From an uncultured Oscillospiraceae bacterium (GTDB lineage Bacteria > Bacillota > Clostridia > Oscillospirales > Oscillospiraceae): a stretch of DNA of 64,000 nucleotides. The first letter of the stretch is position 1, and every line of letters starts with the position of its first letter. The position numbers were made by a program, and so were the translations under genes. Below are positions 21,034 through 30,701 of this stretch, piece by piece. The stretch spans positions 36,063 through 100,062 of the forward strand of contig CAJUPW010000007.1 in NCBI GenBank assembly GCA_910588635.1. The letters are read 5' to 3'. Below the pieces are notes generated by a model. That model saw only the letters and a list, made by a program, of their open reading frames with translations, had not been told where the DNA came from and searched no databases.

Positions 21034-23280
21034 ATGGACCCTATTTTAGAAAACTATCACGCCCTGGAAAAAAAGGTGCTCAGCTACACCCCGAATTTGG
21101 ACACCAAGGTGCTCTTCGACGCCTTTACCTACGCCGACACCGCCCACCACAGCCAACTGCGCAAGAGCGGCGAGCCCTATATCACCCACCCCATCGCGGT
21201 GGCGGAGATCGTGGCCGACCTGGAGCTGGATATCGACAGTGTGGTGGCGGCGCTGCTCCACGACTGCATCGAGGACACCGCCTCCACCCACGAGGAGATT
21301 GCCAAGCGCTTCAACCCCACGGTGGCCGAGCTGGTGGAGGGGGTCACCAAGCTGACTAAGATGCAGTTTGTCACCAAGGAAGAGGAGCAGATGGAGAATC
21401 TGCGCAAGATGCTTATGGCCATGAGCCGGGACATCCGGGTCATCCTCATCAAGGTGTGCGACCGGCTGCACAATATGCGCACTATGGAGTACCAGTCCCC
21501 CCGGAAGCAGCGGGAGAAGAGCCTGGAGACCATGGAGATATACGCCCCCATCGCCCACCGCTTGGGCATGCAGAAGATCAAGTGGGAGCTGGAGGACCTG
21601 GCTCTGCGCTATCTGGACCCGGTGGGCTACAAAGAGATCGAGGAGGAGCTGATTGAGCGCTCCTCCGCCCACGAGGAATTTTTGGCGGGTATCCAGCAGC
21701 GCATTGAGCAGCGGCTGAAGCAGGAGGGCCTGCACTGCACCATCTACGGCCGGGTGAAGCACATCTACTCTATCTACCGCAAAATGTTCGCCCAGAACAA
21801 GACCCTGGACGAAATCTTCGACCTGTACGCCTTCCGGGTAATCGTGAGCGACATCCCCGAGTGCTACAATGTACTGGGCTGCATCCACGACATGTTCAAG
21901 CCGGTGCTGGGCCGGTTCAAGGACTACATCGGCACTCCCAAGCCCAACATGTACCAGTCCCTTCACACCACCGTCATAGGCCGGGAGGGCATCCCCTTCG
22001 AGGTGCAGATCAGGACCTGGGAGATGCACCAGACGGCGGAGTACGGCATCGCCGCCCACTGGAAGTACAAGCAGGGCCTGGCCAACAAGAACCTGGGCAC
22101 CGAGCAGGAGTTCGAGTGGGTGCGCAAGCTGCTGGAGGGTCAGCAGGACACCGACGCCGAGGAGTTCGTCTCCACCCTGAAGGTGGACCTCTTTGCCGAC
22201 GAGGTCTTTGTATTCACCCCCAACGGGGACGTGAAGAGCCTGCCCAGCGGGGCCACCCCCATCGACTTCGCCTACAACATCCACTCCGCCGTGGGCAACA
22301 CCATGGTGGGCGCCCGGGTGAACGGCCGGATGGTGCCCTACGACTACCAGCTTTCCAACGGCGACATCGTGGAGGTGCTTACATCCAAGAGCGCCAAGGG
22401 GCCCAGCCGGGACTGGCTGGCCCTGTGCAAGTCCAACGAGGCCCGGAACAAGATCCGCCAGTGGTTCAAGAAGGAGCGCCGGGAGGAGAACATCGTCACC
22501 GGCCGGGCGGCTTTCGAGTCGGAGCTGAAGCACGCCAAGATGACCCTGGCCTCCATCACCGCCGATGAGGTGCTGCCCCACATCCTCCACAAGCTGCGCT
22601 GCGGCACCCTGGATGAGCTGTACGCCGCCATTGGCTACGGGGGGACCACCGCGGCCAAGTCGGTGGCCCGCATCCGGGACGAGATGCAGCGGCTGGGCCG
22701 GCTCCAGGCGGAGAAGGCGGCCGCCGCCGCCCGGACTACCGCCGAGAGCGTCATCATGCCGGGCAGTGCCAGCGGGGCCGTTCCCGGCGAGGCCCCCGGC
22801 CCGGTGAGGGCCAGGCACTCGGACACGGGCATCATCGTGGAGGGGCTGGGCAACTGTCTGGTGAAGTTCGCCAAGTGCTGCACCCCCGTCCCCGGCGACC
22901 CGGTGGTGGGCTTTATTACCCGGGGTTACGGGGTGTCGGTGCACCGCTCCGACTGCCCCAACGTCCAGCCCGAGAGGCGCAGGCCCGAGGAGGAGGCCCG
23001 GTGGGTCAAGGTGTCCTGGGCGGAGAGCAAGCTGCCCAACTACAAGACCTCCCTGGAGCTGTCTGCCAAGGATCGGGACAATCTCACCCTGGACGTGGCC
23101 ATGGCCCTGTCCACCGCCAAGGTGAAGGTGTCCGCCCTGTCCGCCCGCTCCATGCCGGACGGCCACGCTACCATCTCCATGGTGGTGGAGGTGAAGGACA
23201 AGGGCGAGCTGGAGGGGGTCATCAACAAGCTGAACAACATCCAGGGCGTGTACCATGTGGCAAGGGCCGCAGGAAAGTGA
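21034..23280 (+). CDS. rel: Bifunctional (p)ppGpp synthetase/hydrolase (Rel/SpoT)
   Basis: 748 residues, long RSH protein. The N-terminal HD hydrolase domain has the intact HD-ED motif (LLHDCIEDTAS), the synthetase domain has RVKHIYSIYRKM and GTPKPNMYQSLHTTV, then a TGS domain (VFVFTPNGDVKSLPSGATPI), a helical/zinc-finger region (KFAKCCTPVPGDPVVGFITR) and a C-terminal ACT domain. It sets the stringent response. It follows recJ by 35 nt, an order (recJ, relA, dtd) known from Firmicutes. Confidence 0.96.
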   Translation: MDPILENYHALEKKVLSYTPNLDTKVLFDAFTYADTAHHSQLRKSGEPYITHPIAVAEIVADLELDIDSVVAALLHDCIEDTASTHEEIAKRFNPTVAELVEGVTKLTKMQFVTKEEEQMENLRKMLMAMSRDIRVILIKVCDRLHNMRTMEYQSPRKQREKSLETMEIYAPIAHRLGMQKIKWELEDLALRYLDPVGYKEIEEELIERSSAHEEFLAGIQQRIEQRLKQEGLHCTIYGRVKHIYSIYRKMFAQNKTLDEIFDLYAFRVIVSDIPECYNVLGCIHDMFKPVLGRFKDYIGTPKPNMYQSLHTTVIGREGIPFEVQIRTWEMHQTAEYGIAAHWKYKQGLANKNLGTEQEFEWVRKLLEGQQDTDAEEFVSTLKVDLFADEVFVFTPNGDVKSLPSGATPIDFAYNIHSAVGNTMVGARVNGRMVPYDYQLSNGDIVEVLTSKSAKGPSRDWLALCKSNEARNKIRQWFKKERREENIVTGRAAFESELKHAKMTLASITADEVLPHILHKLRCGTLDELYAAIGYGGTTAAKSVARIRDEMQRLGRLQAEKAAAAARTTAESVIMPGSASGAVPGEAPGPVRARHSDTGIIVEGLGNCLVKFAKCCTPVPGDPVVGFITRGYGVSVHRSDCPNVQPERRRPEEEARWVKVSWAESKLPNYKTSLELSAKDRDNLTLDVAMALSTAKVKVSALSARSMPDGHATISMVVEVKDKGELEGVINKLNNIQGVYHVARAAGK

Positions 23281-23287
23281 GGATAAC

Positions 23288-23731
23288 ATGAGAGCAGTCG
23301 TCACACGAGTGAGCTCCGCTTCCGTTACCATCGGCGGCAAGGTGGAGGGGGCCATCGACAGGGGCTTCCTGGTCCTGCTGGGGGTGGGCCCCCGGGACGA
23401 CGAGGCCGTCTGCGACAAGCTGGCCGAAAAGATCTGCAATCTGCGGATATTTGAGGACGAAAATGAGAAAATGAATTTGAATCTGGAGCAGGTGGGGGGC
23501 GCGCTGCTGGTGGTGTCCCAGTTTACCCTGTACGCCGACACCTCCTCCCGCCGCCCCGGCTTCTCCCACGCCGCCAAGCCCGATCTGGCCGTCCCCCTGT
23601 ACGAGCGCTTCATGGACCAGTGCCGCCGGCGGGGCTTCACCGTGGAGCACGGGCAATTTGGGGCCGATATGCAGGTGGCGTCGGTGAACGACGGGCCGGT
23701 GACCATTTTGTTTGACACGGAACAGAGGTAA
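23288..23731 (+). CDS. dtd: D-aminoacyl-tRNA deacylase
   Basis: 147 residues. The family motifs SQFTLYADTSSRRPGF and NDGPVTILFDT (the Gly-Pro motif of DTD, in the form NDGPV) are visible. It hydrolyses D-aminoacyl-tRNA. This may matter here because the window also encodes racemases for D-amino acids. It starts 7 nt after rel. Confidence 0.95.
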   Translation: MRAVVTRVSSASVTIGGKVEGAIDRGFLVLLGVGPRDDEAVCDKLAEKICNLRIFEDENEKMNLNLEQVGGALLVVSQFTLYADTSSRRPGFSHAAKPDLAVPLYERFMDQCRRRGFTVEHGQFGADMQVASVNDGPVTILFDTEQR

Positions 23732-23743
23732 GGAGGGAACGCT

Positions 23744-24355
23744 ATGAAAATCAAATCCATGCAGGTGGGCGAGCTGGCCACCAACTGCTATATCCTCATT
23801 GACGATGTGGAGAAAAAGGCGGCGGTGATTGACCCCGGCGACGAGGCGGACCGCATCCTGGCCGAGCTGAGGGGGCTGGACGCCCAGGTGGAGTATATCC
23901 TGCTCACCCACGGCCATTATGACCACATCGGCGCGGTGGCCCAGCTCCATGAGGCCTTGCCCGGGACGAAGGTCTACCTCCACAAGGCGGACTCCAGGGG
24001 TACCGGCTTCCATGTGGTCCCCCTGGCCGATCAGGTGGCCGACCTTAAATACTACAGTGATGGAGACACGCTGACGCTGGGCTCCCTGACCATCCATGTG
24101 ATTCACACCCCCGGCCACACCCCCGGCGGCGTGACCCTGCGGGTGGAGGACGCGCTCTTCACCGGCGACACCCTGTTTGCCGGGTCCATGGGCCGCTCCG
24201 ACTTCCCAGGGGGCAATACCCAACAGCTCTTCGCCTCCCTGAAAAAGCTGGCCCAGCTGGAGGGAGATTTCCAGGTGCTCCCCGGCCACGACAGGGCCAC
24301 CACCCTGGACCGGGAGCGCCGGAGCAACGTGTTCATGCTGGAAGCGCTGAAATAA
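23744..24355 (+). CDS. MBL-fold hydrolase (glyoxalase II-like)
   Basis: 203 residues with metal-binding motif THGHYDHIGA (HxHxDH), then HTPGHTPGGV, FTGDTLFAGSMGRSDFPGG and a terminal PGHDRATTL. This is the small YqgX-like group next to rel/dtd in many Firmicutes. The substrate is unknown. Confidence 0.9.
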   Translation: MKIKSMQVGELATNCYILIDDVEKKAAVIDPGDEADRILAELRGLDAQVEYILLTHGHYDHIGAVAQLHEALPGTKVYLHKADSRGTGFHVVPLADQVADLKYYSDGDTLTLGSLTIHVIHTPGHTPGGVTLRVEDALFTGDTLFAGSMGRSDFPGGNTQQLFASLKKLAQLEGDFQVLPGHDRATTLDRERRSNVFMLEALK

Positions 24356-24359
24356 TCGT

Positions 24360-25868
24360 ATGAAGCTGTATTTTGCCGTCTCCAACTTCCCCTGGCAGCC
24401 TGAGCGCTACCGCTACGCCGCCGAGCAGATGATGCTCACCCTCTTCCCCGGCGAGCGGCCCGAGTACCCGGAGGGGGACCCGCCCCAGGATATAAAAGGG
24501 GAGGACAGCGCAGTCATTTTCACCCTCCACCGGGGGAAGAAGCTGACCAACATCAGCGCGCTGGTGTTTCGCCCCCAGGGCTGGTACAACGGGGTGACCC
24601 GCTTTCCCTCGGAAAAGCTGGACGAGGCCCCGGAGGCGGTCTACCACACCGTCCAGCACGCCCTGAAGATGGCCTTTTACAAGGCGGGAACCGCCCTGCT
24701 GGGGTATGAGCCCCCCTGGGGGGCCCTCACCGGCGTGCGGCCGGTGAAGCTGCCCACCCGGTCCCTGCTTGCCGGCGCGACTGCCCAACAGGCCCGGAAG
24801 GAGCTGGAAAAGGAGTACCATGTCTCCCCGGAGCGGGCCAAGCTGGCGGTGGACTGCGCCCAGGCCAGCGTGCGGACCCGGCAGTCCCTGAGGGACGGCG
24901 AGGTCTCCCTCTACATCGGCATCCCCTTCTGCCCCACCCGGTGCGCCTACTGCTCCTTTGTCTCTGCCGACGTGGGCCGGACTCTCAAGCTGGTGGAGCC
25001 CTATGTGGAGGGCCTGCTCCGGGAGGTGGCCGAGACCGGCCGGGTGCTGAAAAGGCTGGGGCTGAATGTGCGCTCCTTCTATATGGGAGGCGGCACCCCC
25101 ACCACCCTGAGCGCGGACCAGATGGACCGGCTGCTGTCCGACTGTGAGCGGCACCTCCCCCTGAAGCACTGCGCCGAGTACACCGTGGAGGCCGGCCGGC
25201 CGGATACCATTACCCGGGAAAAGCTGGAGGTGCTGAAGGCCCACCGGGTGGGCCGTATCTCCATCAACCCCCAGACCCTGGAGGGGCATGTGCTGGAGGC
25301 CATCGGCAGGAAGCACACCCCCGGAGACATCCGGACGGCCTATGATCTGGCCCGGGCGGTTGGTTTCGACTGTATTAACATGGACCTGATCGCCGGCCTG
25401 CCCCGGGACAGCGTCACAGGCTTCGCCCGCTCCCTGGAGGGAGTGCTGGCCATGGACCCGGAGAACATTACCGTTCACACCCTGGCCCTGAAAAAGGGTT
25501 CCCGGCTTATGGAACAACAGGGCGGCCAGCTCCCCTCCGGGGACGAAGCGGCTCAAATGCTTGATTTTTCCAGAAAAATATTGACAACAAGGGGTTATAT
25601 CCCATATTATCTGTACCGGCAGAAGTATATGTCCGGTTCGCTGGAGAACGTGGGCTGGACCAGACCGGGGAGCGAGAGCCTTTATAACATTGTGATGATG
25701 GAGGAGCTGCACACCGTGATTTCCCTGGGGGCCGGGGGCGTGACCAAGCTCATCGGCGGCGGGAGGCTCCTCCGCCTCACCAACCCCAAATTCCCTCAGG
25801 ACTACCTGTCCGGCCTGGATCAGGTGCTGGAGCAGAAGCGGGAGATTGAGGCGTTCTGCCAGAAGTGA
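24360..25868 (+). CDS. hemZ: Coproporphyrinogen dehydrogenase HemZ-like radical SAM protein
   Basis: 502 residues. An N-terminal domain of about 165 residues typical of HemZ precedes the radical-SAM core with the cluster motif CPTRCAYCSF (C-x3-C-x2-C) and GGGTPTTL. In the HemN/HemZ family this usually oxidises coproporphyrinogen III, but many members have other or no heme role. No other heme gene is in the window. It starts 4 nt after the MBL gene. Confidence 0.85.
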   Translation: MKLYFAVSNFPWQPERYRYAAEQMMLTLFPGERPEYPEGDPPQDIKGEDSAVIFTLHRGKKLTNISALVFRPQGWYNGVTRFPSEKLDEAPEAVYHTVQHALKMAFYKAGTALLGYEPPWGALTGVRPVKLPTRSLLAGATAQQARKELEKEYHVSPERAKLAVDCAQASVRTRQSLRDGEVSLYIGIPFCPTRCAYCSFVSADVGRTLKLVEPYVEGLLREVAETGRVLKRLGLNVRSFYMGGGTPTTLSADQMDRLLSDCERHLPLKHCAEYTVEAGRPDTITREKLEVLKAHRVGRISINPQTLEGHVLEAIGRKHTPGDIRTAYDLARAVGFDCINMDLIAGLPRDSVTGFARSLEGVLAMDPENITVHTLALKKGSRLMEQQGGQLPSGDEAAQMLDFSRKILTTRGYIPYYLYRQKYMSGSLENVGWTRPGSESLYNIVMMEELHTVISLGAGGVTKLIGGGRLLRLTNPKFPQDYLSGLDQVLEQKREIEAFCQK

Positions 25869-25882
25869 AAGGGGACTTATCT

Positions 25883-26821
25883 ATGGCCTATCAACTGCAG
25901 GAGATCAACCGGCGCATCCGGACCGATGTGGCGGAATTTTTGGCCGAATGCGACCAGGCCTATGCCCAGCGGGTATCCCTGGCGGCGGACAAAATCCTGT
26001 CCGGTTTGGAGCGCAGCCCCATCGTGCTGCTGTCCGGACCCTCCGGCTCGGGCAAGACCACCACGGCCCTGAAGATCGCCGAGGAGCTGCGCCGCCGGGG
26101 GGTCAATTCTCACGCGGTGGCCATGGACAACTACTTCCTCACCCAGGACCCGGAGACCGTTCCCCGCACCCCGGACGGGAGCATCGACTACGAGTCCCCC
26201 CTGTGTCTGGACATGGAGCTGCTCAGCGAGCACTTCACCGCCCTGAGCCGGGGGGAGTGGGTGCTGGTCCCCAAGTTTGAGTTTGCCCGGCAGATGCGCA
26301 ACGACAGCCGGGGCACCCCCTTAAAGCTGGAGAAGAACGAGATTGCCATTTTCGAGGGTATTCACGCCCTCAACGACGACATTACCAGCCGTCACCCGGA
26401 GGCCGCCAAGCTGTACATCTCCGCCCGGTCCAACATCAACGAGGGGGCCGTCCTGCGCTTCAAGGGCACCTGGATGCGGCTGACCCGCCGGGCCGTCCGG
26501 GACTACAGCTTCCGGGGCACCGGGGTGGAGCAGACGCTGGCCATGTGGGCCAACGTTCGCCGTGGGGAAAAGCTGTACATATCCCCCTTTAAAAATAAGG
26601 CGGATATCGTGTTCGACTCCTCCCTACCCTACGAGGTGTCGGTGATGAAAAATTTTGCCGTGCCCATCCTGAAGAGCGTGCCGGAGGACAACGAGCGCCA
26701 CGACGAGCTGCTGCAGCTGGTGGAGGCCTTCGGGCACTTTGAGGCCATCGACCCGGCCCTGGTAGCCAAGGACTCCCTTTTGCGGGAGTTCATCGGCGGC
26801 GGGAGCTATCAATACCACTGA
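25883..26821 (+). CDS. Uridine kinase-like nucleoside kinase
   Basis: 312 residues. P-loop LSGPSGSGKTTTALKIAEEL (about residues 52-71), then SHAVAMDNYFLTQD and IAIFEGIHALND, as in the phosphoribulokinase/uridine kinase family. In Firmicutes this larger form often stands alone and its true substrate is not settled. ATG 25883 is chosen over the upstream ATG 25865 because a ribosome site (AAGGGGA) lies within the latter extension. Confidence 0.87.
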   Translation: MAYQLQEINRRIRTDVAEFLAECDQAYAQRVSLAADKILSGLERSPIVLLSGPSGSGKTTTALKIAEELRRRGVNSHAVAMDNYFLTQDPETVPRTPDGSIDYESPLCLDMELLSEHFTALSRGEWVLVPKFEFARQMRNDSRGTPLKLEKNEIAIFEGIHALNDDITSRHPEAAKLYISARSNINEGAVLRFKGTWMRLTRRAVRDYSFRGTGVEQTLAMWANVRRGEKLYISPFKNKADIVFDSSLPYEVSVMKNFAVPILKSVPEDNERHDELLQLVEAFGHFEAIDPALVAKDSLLREFIGGGSYQYH

Positions 26822-26846
26822 GAACCTTAACACGGAGTGATGCCAA

Positions 26847-28694
26847 TTGCACTACAGACCCACATACGACTCCCGGGACCTCCGGTATAAGACGCCCTTC
26901 GGGGCGGCGGCTTCCGGGACGCAGGTGCGGTTTACCCTCCGCCCGCCCCGGGCAGAGGGCTATTCCCACGCCAGCCTGACCGCGCGCTTTGAGGGCCGCC
27001 ACGACGAGACCGTCATCATGAAAATGCCCTGGCAGGGCCACGACCTGGGCCAGGACCTGTTCTCGGCGGAGCTGGACACCACGGGATATGTGGGACTGGT
27101 CTGGTATTCCTTCCAGCTGAAAAAGCTGAACGGCGCCAAGCAGGACCTGGGTCCCTACCAGCTCACCGTCTACGACGGAGAGGAAGAAGTCCCCGCCTGG
27201 TTTGGAGAGGGCACCACCTATCAGATTTTCCCCGACCGCTTCCGCCGCAGCCGGATTCCCAATCCGGAGGGCATGGTGGGGAGTCGGTGGGTCCATCAGA
27301 GCTGGGAGGAATTTCCCGAGTTCCGCCCCGACGACCGGGGCGAGGTGCGCAACCGGGACTTCTTTGGCGGGGACTTTCAGGGCGTGATCGACGGGCTGGA
27401 CTATTTGAAGGAGCTGGGCGTGGAGACCCTCTACTTCAACCCCATCTTTGAGGCGGCGGAGAACCACCGCTACGGCACCGCCGATTACAGCCGTGTGGAC
27501 CCCATGCTGGGCACCAACGAGGACTTCTCCCGCCTGTGCGCCGAGGCTCACCGGCGGGGTATGCGGGTGATGCTGGACGGGGTGTTCAACCACACCGGCT
27601 ATGTGAGCCGCTACTTCAACGGCGACGGCTTCTACCCGGAGGCGGGGGCAAAGCAGAGCGAGGACTCCCCTTACCGCCCCTGGTTCAACTTCACCCAGTG
27701 GCCCGGCAGGTACGAGAGCTGGTGGGGGATTTACACTCTGCCCGCCGTCAATGAAAACGACCCCTCCTACCAGGAGTTCATCTTCGGCGGGGAGAACAGC
27801 GTGGTCCGCCGGTGGCTGCGGGCAGGGGCGGACGGCTGGCGGCTGGACGTGGCCGACGAGCTGCCGGACAGCTTTGTCCACGGCATTCACCAGGCCGCCC
27901 GGGCGGAGAAGTCCGACGCGGTGGTCATCGGCGAGGTATGGGAGGACGGGTCCACCAAGGTGGCCTACGGCGTGCGCCGCAAGCACATTCTGGGGGGCCA
28001 CTGCGACGGATTGATGAACTATCCCCTCCGCGCCGCCATTCTCTCCTACTTCCAGGGCGGTGGGGGCGAGACCTTTGTGGAGAGCATGGAGACCATCCGG
28101 GAGAACTACCCCTCCTTCGCCTTCTACTCCGCCATGAACTCTCTGGACACCCATGACACCGCCCGTATTCTCACCCTGCTGGGAGCGGGCGGCGAGTACC
28201 GGGACCAGACCAAGGAGTGGCGGGCCCAGTTCCGGCTCTCCCCCAGGCAGCGCAGCCGGGGCCGGGAGCTGCTGAAAGCGGCCTCCCTGCTGCTGTTCTG
28301 CTTTCCCGGTTCCCCCACGGTGTATTACGGGGACGAGGCGGGCATGGAGGGCTTTGAGGACCCCTTCAACCGCCAGACCTTCCCCTGGGGCAAGGAGGAT
28401 CAGGACCTGCTGAATTGGTACCGGGCCCTGGGCCGGCTGCGCAGCCGGCATCCCGCTCTGCGCCGGGGTTCTATCCGGTATGTCCTGGGCAAGGGTCCTT
28501 TGCTGGCCTTCCTGCGTGAGGCGGGAGACGAACGGCTGCTGTGCGCCTTTAACGCCGGAGACGAGGAGCGCGCCTTTTCCTTTGACGGCGGCCGGCTGTT
28601 CCCCCTGATGGGCCGGCCCCAGTTTTCTCAGCGGGACGGGCTGTACACCGTCGTCCTCCCTCCGCGTTCCGGCGCGGTGTTCGCGGTGAAATAA
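26847..28694 (+). CDS. Alpha-amylase family (GH13) neopullulanase-like enzyme
   Basis: 615 residues. A beta-sandwich N-terminal domain (residues 1-about 115) is followed by the GH13 barrel: region I VMLDGVFNHTG, region II GWRLDVADEL (nucleophile Asp), region III VIGEVWEDG (acid Glu), region IV NSLDTHDTARI. There is no signal peptide, so it is probably cytoplasmic, acting on imported maltodextrins like cyclomaltodextrinase or neopullulanase. The start is TTG 26847 with GGAGTGAT 5 nt before. Confidence 0.92.
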   Translation: MHYRPTYDSRDLRYKTPFGAAASGTQVRFTLRPPRAEGYSHASLTARFEGRHDETVIMKMPWQGHDLGQDLFSAELDTTGYVGLVWYSFQLKKLNGAKQDLGPYQLTVYDGEEEVPAWFGEGTTYQIFPDRFRRSRIPNPEGMVGSRWVHQSWEEFPEFRPDDRGEVRNRDFFGGDFQGVIDGLDYLKELGVETLYFNPIFEAAENHRYGTADYSRVDPMLGTNEDFSRLCAEAHRRGMRVMLDGVFNHTGYVSRYFNGDGFYPEAGAKQSEDSPYRPWFNFTQWPGRYESWWGIYTLPAVNENDPSYQEFIFGGENSVVRRWLRAGADGWRLDVADELPDSFVHGIHQAARAEKSDAVVIGEVWEDGSTKVAYGVRRKHILGGHCDGLMNYPLRAAILSYFQGGGGETFVESMETIRENYPSFAFYSAMNSLDTHDTARILTLLGAGGEYRDQTKEWRAQFRLSPRQRSRGRELLKAASLLLFCFPGSPTVYYGDEAGMEGFEDPFNRQTFPWGKEDQDLLNWYRALGRLRSRHPALRRGSIRYVLGKGPLLAFLREAGDERLLCAFNAGDEERAFSFDGGRLFPLMGRPQFSQRDGLYTVVLPPRSGAVFAVK

Positions 28695-28701
28695 GAAGGA
28701 T

Positions 28702-28727
28702 GCGGGGGCGGCCCAGGCCGTCCCCGC
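28702..28727 (+). terminator. Intrinsic terminator after the GH13 gene
   Basis: A GC-rich hairpin (GCGGGG and CGGCC against GGCCG and CCCCGC) ends in a short T-containing stretch before the mnmG promoter. Confidence 0.7.
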
Positions 28728-28729
28728 TC

Positions 28730-28758
28730 TTGCGTTGGCGGATAAACCGTGATACAAT
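28730..28758 (+). promoter_or_regulatory. mnmG promoter
   Basis: TTGCGT (28730-28735), a 17-bp spacer and TACAAT (28753-28758). Confidence 0.72.
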
Positions 28759-28793
28759 ACATCGAAAATTGGCCACACATGAGGAGCGTTTCC

Positions 28794-30668
28794 ATGAAAA
28801 CCTATCAGGCAGGACAATTTGATATCGCCGTCATCGGGGCGGGCCACGCAGGCATTGAGGCCGCTCTGGCCGCCGCCCGGATGGGGATGCGGACCTTGTG
28901 CTTCACCGTCAATCTGGACGCGGTGGGCAACATGCCCTGCAACCCGGCTGTTGGGGGCACGGGCAAGGGCCATCTGGTCCGGGAGCTGGACGCACTGGGG
29001 GGCGAGATGGCCAAAGCGGCGGACAGGGCCTGCATCCAGTACCGGCTGCTCAACCGGAGCAAGGGTCCCGCCGTCTGGTCCCTCCGGGCTCAGGCGGACC
29101 GCCGGGAGTACCAGAAGGTAATGAAGCGCACCCTGGAGAAGCAGGAAAACCTGTGGGTGAAGCAGGCGGAAATTGTGGAGATCCTCACGGAAAACGGGGC
29201 GGTATCCGGGGTGGTCGCCCACACCGGGGCGGTGTATCAGGTAAAGGCCGCCGTGGTGGCCACCGGCACCCACCTGGGGGGCCGCATCGTGGTGGGAGAG
29301 GTGCTCCGGGACTCCGGTCCCGACGGCCTGTTGGCCGCCTTGCCCCTGACGGACAGCCTGAGGCGGCTGGGCCTGTCCATCCGCCGGTTCAAGACGGGCA
29401 CGCCCCCCCGGGTCAACCGCCGGTCGGTGGATTTTTCCAAAATGGAACTCCAGGAGGGGGACGGCGACGGGCTGGCGTTCTCCTTCCGCACGGAGACGCC
29501 TCCGAAAAACCGGGCGGTGTGCTACCTCACCTATACCAACGAGGAGACCCACAAAGTCATCCGGACCAATATGGCCCGCTCCCCGCTTTACGACGGCACC
29601 ATCGAGGGGGTCGGCCCCCGGTACTGCCCCTCCATTGAGACCAAGGTGGAGCGCTTCCCCGACAAGGAGCGCCACCAGCTCTTCATCGAGCCCATGGGGC
29701 TGGACACCGAGGAGCTGTATATCCAGGGCTTTTCCTCCTCTCTGCCCGAGGAGGTGCAGATTGAGATGCTCCACACCGTCCCTGGACTGGAGCACGCCGA
29801 AATGACCCGGTGCGCCTACGCCATCGAGTACGACTGCGTGGACCCCACCGGGCTGGAGGCCACCCTGGAGACCAAGGCTGTCCCCGGTCTCTACGGTGCG
29901 GGGCAGTTCAACGGCTCCTCCGGCTACGAGGAGGCCGCCGTTCAGGGCTTTGTGGCCGGGGTGAACGCCGCGCTGAAAATTCAAGGCAGGCCGCCCCTCG
30001 TCCTCCGCCGGGACCAGGGGTACATCGGGGTGCTCATCGACGATTTGGTCACCAAGGGCACCAACGAGCCCTACCGGATGATGACCTCCCGCACCGAGTA
30101 CCGCCTGCTCCACCGGCAGGACAACGCCGACCGGCGTCTGGCCGCCATCGGCTGTGAATTGGGGCTGGTGTCCCGGGAAGAATATGAGAAGGTGCGGGAG
30201 AAGTACGCCGCCGTGGACCGGGAGGTCCGCCGCCTGGAGCATACCGGCACGCCCCCCTCGCCAGCCCTGGCCGCGCTGCTGGAGAAACGGGGAGAGCCGC
30301 CGGTGAAGGACGGGGCCCGTTTGGCCGACCTGCTCCGCCGTCCCCGGCTGTCCTACGCGGACTTGGCCCCCTTCGATCCGGACCGGCCTGACCTGCCGCC
30401 GGCGGTGGTCAGCGAGGCGGAGATCACCATTAAATACGCCGGGTACATCAACCGCCAGCTGCGCCAGGTGGAGGAGGTCCGCCGGCTGGAGGAGCGGCCC
30501 ATGCCCGAGGACATCGACTACCTGTCCATCGAGGGCCTTCGCCTGGAGGCCCGGCAGAAGCTGGCCGCCATCCGACCCAGGAACCTGGGCCAGGCCGGGC
30601 GGGTGTCCGGAGTGTCTCCGGCGGACGTGGCGGTGCTGATGGTGTATCTGAAACAAAATGAACGGTAG
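28794..30668 (+). CDS. mnmG: tRNA uridine-5-carboxymethylaminomethyl modification enzyme MnmG
   Basis: 624 residues. The FAD-binding motif VIGAGHAGIEAALAAARMG is at the N-terminus, then the family signatures PCNPAVGGTGKGHLVRE, TGTPPRVNRRSVDF and YDCVDPTGLEATLETK, and near the C-terminus DIDYLSIEGLRLEARQKL. With MnmE it modifies the wobble uridine of several tRNAs. ATG 28794 has GAGGAG 7 nt before. mnmE is not in the window. Confidence 0.96.
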   Translation: MKTYQAGQFDIAVIGAGHAGIEAALAAARMGMRTLCFTVNLDAVGNMPCNPAVGGTGKGHLVRELDALGGEMAKAADRACIQYRLLNRSKGPAVWSLRAQADRREYQKVMKRTLEKQENLWVKQAEIVEILTENGAVSGVVAHTGAVYQVKAAVVATGTHLGGRIVVGEVLRDSGPDGLLAALPLTDSLRRLGLSIRRFKTGTPPRVNRRSVDFSKMELQEGDGDGLAFSFRTETPPKNRAVCYLTYTNEETHKVIRTNMARSPLYDGTIEGVGPRYCPSIETKVERFPDKERHQLFIEPMGLDTEELYIQGFSSSLPEEVQIEMLHTVPGLEHAEMTRCAYAIEYDCVDPTGLEATLETKAVPGLYGAGQFNGSSGYEEAAVQGFVAGVNAALKIQGRPPLVLRRDQGYIGVLIDDLVTKGTNEPYRMMTSRTEYRLLHRQDNADRRLAAIGCELGLVSREEYEKVREKYAAVDREVRRLEHTGTPPSPALAALLEKRGEPPVKDGARLADLLRRPRLSYADLAPFDPDRPDLPPAVVSEAEITIKYAGYINRQLRQVEEVRRLEERPMPEDIDYLSIEGLRLEARQKLAAIRPRNLGQAGRVSGVSPADVAVLMVYLKQNER

Positions 30669-30701
30669 CCGCCAAGGCCGGCGGCCCCTACGGAGGAAGC
30701 C

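Noticed and set aside
21046..23784. 912-codon open frame on the - strand
   Set aside because: It is a mirror frame of rel and dtd; no family motif, no ribosome site, His/Gly/Leu-rich shadow composition.
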